Below are positions 59,726 to 64,000 of a stretch of DNA of 64,000 bases, piece after piece (the stretch's first letter is position 1; each line of letters begins with the position of its first letter). The stretch comes from Schistocephalus solidus (Eukaryota; Platyhelminthes; Cestoda; Diphyllobothriidea; Diphyllobothriidae): positions 26,115 through 90,114 of the forward strand of contig WEDG01001224.1 in the NCBI GenBank assembly GCA_017591395.1, written 5' to 3'. The position numbers and the translations under genes are program-made. Below the pieces are notes generated by a model, which saw only the letters and a list, made by a program, of their open reading frames with translations, had not been told where the DNA came from and did no database searches.

Positions 59726-60714
59726 CGGACGTTATCCGGGTGCAAACATTTGGCAATGTGTTCGTGTGCTAAATAACCGTAGTATTAGTGCGTTGGTTAC
59801 AGTATCATGCGGCGGCGATATTCGGTTACTCACGTAACAATGTCGACATGGGGTAATGTTGCGCCTGGCGGCTAAACGGCGGGCCCCGACATAAACCACC
59901 TCTCATCTGCGGTCTTTCTTGACTCTGGCACCATTTGAGAGAAGGCGTGAATGCCAGTCTACTGTCATTTTCGGCGATCGCATGGTACCGTCACCGCACC
60001 ATCGCTCTTTATTGAGGGCTTTTACGACGGACCTCGAGCTTTGTCGTGTTTGTGCGTGCGTACGCGTGAAACGCCATTGTCGACAGCAATCCGTCGATCA
60101 TCGAAGCCGGTGATCAGCCCGATCTTCGTGACGCGATAATCCCGAATGCAGCACCTGTTGTGATATTTCGAGCGTATCGTCTCCGTGACTGATATGCCAT
60201 ACGAAATTAAATACGTCTCTGGTTGATTGACTGCGCGAGCGTTATTATGGACGAGGCGGCGACTGAAATTCATCATAAATGATCTGCGCATTCATCGTTA
60301 TTAATCGAACGCCTACTTCTCGGGAACGAAAGAAATTCGTGATCTTGTTAAAAGCCGCCGGAACAATGCCATATGATGGACTGTGGATGAAACGTGGCGG
60401 CTGGTACAAATAACGGCTTATTTTATTGATGTTCTCACGGATTCGGTCGATCCTGGGCGCAATGTGGGGACATGCTCGTGTGTAGGCCGGGATGTTAGCC
60501 TGAATCATAACTCCTTCGTCTGTCGGTCGTCTACAAGGGAATGGTCTTTGCCGTCAAATATCAAACAGATGAATGACGGATTTTTATCGCGCGTATTTCT
60601 GGCAAAGAAACTAATTCAGATAAATCTGCCGTAACCGTACTGCCAATGACGTTTTGTGTTGATGGAAATATAATAAAGCCGACGAAAGTGGATGTTTTGG
60701 ACGGCTGAACTTTC

Positions 60715-60909
60715 ACGTCTTGACGACGCAGAAGGTTTGTACCCGCGTCGTTGTTAATAGGTATTGTTTGCCGCCAGCACGGCTTTCTGTTGCCGTGACA
60801 TTTCCGGGCGACTCGAACGATGGGCGACAAGCCATCTTTGCGCCGATGCCAAATCGCGAAGGTAACGACGGCTCTGACTTTCGCTGATCACGTGTTTTCT
60901 TTTTCGCTC
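60715..60909 (-). pseudogene. Corrupted mirror of the exon at 45618-45851
   Basis: The minus strand keeps words of the exon such as AGAAGGTTTGTAC, GGCTTTCTGTTGCCGTG and CTCCTGATTC at the acceptor, but is shorter (about 195 against 234 nt) and frameshifted throughout. Minus-strand frames at 60713-60976 and 60754-60942 are its debris. Confidence 0.78.
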
Positions 60910-63699
60910 CTGATTCGGCCGAAGATACGGAGTTGGAGACACGATTAGTGTTTACGGTTGTTTTCTCGGGTGGCACCTCGGGGACAATCGTGATTGTTCT
61001 CCCGGCGGACCTGCCCCTTTATTGATTGCTGACAATACATTTCGAAGAGGTCAATCACTCTGGTGAGACGACTTCGATAATACTTCGTATCGTGGGCTTT
61101 TAGACGTTTACCGTCGCTGTTCTGCGGGCTTGCCGATTCTCGAACTGGGCTGATGCGGGGATGCGGCATCTCAATGCTGGTTTGGCGCAGGTGAACGAAT
61201 TTCGTTTCAACGGGCAAAGGCATCAAATCGAACATTTGAAGTCATCGCACCGATATCGTCATGCGCTCAGTTGATATGGCGTTACGAACATGGTATATGG
61301 ACTGGAGATACGTTTCATCTTTTTAGAACACCACATCGTGCGCAATACGATCGGAAGGATGCATACGAAGGATTTGACGATGCTTCGGAAGCCGCTAACC
61401 GACCGCTGGAACATGAAGGTTACGGGTGTGAACCTCTTCATGGCTTTCCAGCGCTCGACAGCGTAACAATGGTTATCCATTGATACGTCAATCAGACTTT
61501 GAGCTTCTTCGAATTCGATAAACATCTTGCACCACATTACGATGGGATGATCGCGCAGAATATATTGATGGTCATTTGATGCCGATTCCATTTCGCGCAT
61601 ACCGGAACATGGTCGAAACGCTATCAAAGTGCCTGGATGCGGTATGTTGAACGGCCTATTCGAAAACGCGTCGGGCGCTGGCGAAACGCCGACACGAAAT
61701 CGACTACCGTTGGCAGTCATCAAAGATGTTCGCGTTAACATTCTTCGACGTCTGCGTGAATTTCTTCGCAATGAATACGGTGAAGTTCGTCACTGGATGG
61801 TGATGAGCGGCGGTGTTACGAGAATATATAACGCTGAAAGAGTTCATAATGGCATTTCCGTTGATACGGTTGGTGAAATCAGGCGATAAATGGAAGATGA
61901 AATGGTTTGGCATGGATCGGTGTATAATGGAACTGGCGCAGAAATTAAAGTTTGAAAACGTTGAATCGCTGCGATCAATGCCGAAGCAATGAACCAAAAG
62001 AAACGTTGGGCGTCGGATCGGATAGAAGCGGTGGGATCAGGCGTGACGCTGGCGGGTGGGGCTGCGAAACTGACACTGATCCGTGAACAGTACGTCGCGT
62101 GATTCTGGAAGAACGATATTCATGTGCCGCTGGCGAATCTTCGGTCAAATTTATATGCGTAATCTTGGCGTCATTCAAACAACGATGTTGATTTATTTCG
62201 ACGTATCCGGGCTGACGCGCGTATGTTTGGTAGGGTTGCGCGGTTAACAAGAATGGCATCATCTTCGTGGTCGTATTAACCAGATAGATGCTTAATAAAT
62301 AATACCTGAAATCAAACTGATTGCCGGTAATTTAACAAATCAATGAACTCTGGTACCTGACGACGAACGGCAAACCCGGACAAAACGCCATCACAGAACT
62401 CGCTGTTTGAAATCAAACAGACTGAGTCGGGCAAATTCACAGATTACAAACTCCTAAACTGGCTCGCCACGTCTGGCCGATGAACTCCCTAGTACTGGGG
62501 ATCAGGAATTCGGTTTTTCATTTTGCGGCAACCGGAGAAACAACTAGATGGGAATTGATGAATAGGCAGAACTGTGGATAACGTCAAACTAAATTAATTC
62601 GCTTTATCTCTGATCGTTGACCGATGATACCGAATGTTTTCGTTCCGGCAGGGATATAAATAAGCTTGTTGTACTGGTTACGTGCGGCCTAATTCAAGAT
62701 GTTTCGTCTTGGGCGGGATATGGGCTCTTTTTCAACGAGCTGACTGGACGGCTTTAAAGGTGTGCTGTAAAGAAATGGATGGTTATGAAGTAATATTCGA
62801 TTTTCACTGATTTTGAACGTCTATAAACCAGTATATGGAAGCATGCTGCCGGTATCTTTACAATCGGTGATGACGGAATTGCGCCCTGTTGAAATTTTAT
62901 TGAAGTCTTTAGTTTGAAAATATTTCTGGTCGAGTTTAAGGACAAATCTTCGTGTCGGCTAACTTTTATTAATGTTGCCTATAATATACCGGTGAATTGC
63001 CCACAACTCATAAAGATGTCTATGTGAATTTGGTCAACTACGTAACGGGCATTTAGTGTTGATTCTGTTTCGTTGTCGCCGATGGTGTAATGTTTGAAGA
63101 GATCACTTCGATCGACTAAACCGGGCGGAGCTAGTGAGGAAAATCGATCGTTCTTGGCAAAATTTCATGCGTTATTGAAGACGTTACGGTATAACTCGGT
63201 TTGATGAAATAGACGGAAGAATTTGGATATCTGTTGCAATGGGGATCACTATTGAAAAACGATTAGCGAGATGGATATTCGGCGCGTCGAACTGATTCAC
63301 TTACGCAGGATGTATGAAGTCGGAAGATGGCGGCAGGGTGGCTCTGAAACGACCCTGTAATCTGGAAATTACCTTTCGGCTTCGTCAATGAACGGAAGAA
63401 GACGCAGTACTGAAATGAGCATGAACGATATGTTACGTGCGACTTCCATAAAATATGATGGGAATTCTAGATTTGAAATCGGAAAGATAACAACAGTCTG
63501 CATTTTTACGGTTCTTTGCGGCCTGGAAAACATAACAAGCTAGATATGCCAAATATCTTTGGACCAGTAATTGATAACGATGAAGGTAAAGGAAACGGTA
63601 ATTGGCAATGGTGACAGTGATGACGGTTAACGACAGTAATGATGGTATTGACGGTATAACGACTTGCTTGGTTGATGTTCGATCAAAACACGGTACGGT

Positions 63700-63900
63700 C
63701 GACGGTTAACCTCGTTAGCTCGAGGTCGAACCGCGTTCGACGGATAGAAGTCCAACGATCTAAGGCATGACTCACTGACTGCGTCTAATCTTCTGTTCTT
63801 TCTGGTAATGGTTCACTGCCTATATACAACCTGCTGATGAGGGCTCGACGTGGGCTGAACAGTTTGAAGAGTCATATTGATCGATGACACCACCGAATGT
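63700..63900 (-). repeat. Corrupted mirror of the SINE mosaic at 41.6-41.8 kb
   Basis: GATAGAAGTCCAACGATCTA, then GGTAATGGTTCACTGCCTAT, are the reverse complement of the mosaic at 41700-41770. It lies close to the right edge of the window, as expected if the mirror continues beyond it. Confidence 0.82.
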
Positions 63901-64000
63901 CATCACAATAAGGTTGGTTCGAAATCAAACGGAGTGGGGAACGTCTATAAATCGGAATAACATTCTCTCTGTTTGAAGAAATTGAACCGGCCGTAACGCA

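Larger units (their letters stand above)
54179..64000 (-). repeat. Degraded reverse-complement copy of 41.48-54.14 kb (probable assembly artefact)
   Basis: Exact anchors join left and right arms in mirrored order: 53726-53742 with 54499-54515, 51060-51075 with 56624-56639, 50117-50133 with 57303-57319, and 41483-41503 with 63954-63974. The left arm is 12,656 nt between the outermost anchors, the right arm 9,796 nt (77%). The shortening is similar in each interval (80%, 72%, 77%). Between anchors the copy is full of substitutions and small indels, in exons as well as introns, with many extra CG and ACG words. All open frames here, on both strands, are debris of liprin exons, LINE and SINE sequence. 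It should not be annotated as genes. Confidence 0.92.

Noticed and set aside
54179..64000. Many open frames on both strands and a CG-rich composition suggesting bacterial or transferred DNA
   Set aside because: The stretch is the corrupted reverse complement of 41.48-54.14 kb; anchors run through its whole length. The composition shift is explained by the corruption.

Overview
This is eukaryotic DNA, most likely from a flatworm (Platyhelminthes; a tapeworm or fluke is my best guess). Four things point that way: an intron-rich invertebrate gene, heavily degraded non-LTR retrotransposons, a Penelope-like GIY-YIG remnant, and tRNA-headed tandem repeats with a hammerhead-like core that resemble the schistosome Sm-alpha type. 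The phylum is an inference and the species is not determined. I see no bacterial operons, CRISPR array or phage genes.

One host gene runs through the window on the + strand: liprin-alpha (PPFIA / syd-2 family), the coiled-coil scaffold of presynaptic active zones. Ten exons (2225-2326, 7819-8221, 11540-11667, 18627-18740, 21804-21980, 26551-26970, 29162-29456, 41053-41348, 45618-45851, 52385-52513) join with matching splice phases into 2,298 nt, or 766 codons. They cover most of the N-terminal coiled-coil half. The first coding exon lies upstream of the window, and the C-terminal SAM domains are not present. An optional eleventh exon may lie at 34195-34331. One intron starts with GC instead of GT.

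The introns are filled with repeats. They hold two broken LINEs on the - strand (12.1-14.9 kb and 47.5-49.7 kb), a GIY-YIG/PLE remnant (40.5-41.0 kb), dispersed tRNA-derived SINE-like units (9.1, 10.7, 20.2, 25.4, 39.9 and 41.6 kb), a second tRNA-SINE family (22.6 and 29.7 kb), a MITE-like family with TTAGGG/TTAAGG-like interior (24.5, 30.2, 43.7, 44.4 kb), an unnamed ~380-bp family (5.0, 16.4, 19.8, 46.7 kb) and several microsatellites. The most striking element is a 4.5-kb tandem array at 35.34-39.86 kb. It has 14 units with a 306-310 bp period, each with a tRNA-like pol III promoter and most with a hammerhead-ribozyme-like core, so it looks like a retrozyme or Sm-alpha-type array.

From 54,179 to the end of the window the sequence is not new. 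It is a degraded reverse-complement copy of 41.48-54.14 kb, folded around a 40-nt hinge. Exact 16-21 nt anchors run along its whole length, but the copy is uniformly shortened to about 77% and riddled with substitutions in exons and introns alike. That fits a fold-back (hairpin or palindromic read) assembly artefact better than a biological palindrome. No gene should be annotated to the right of ~54.14 kb as independent content.
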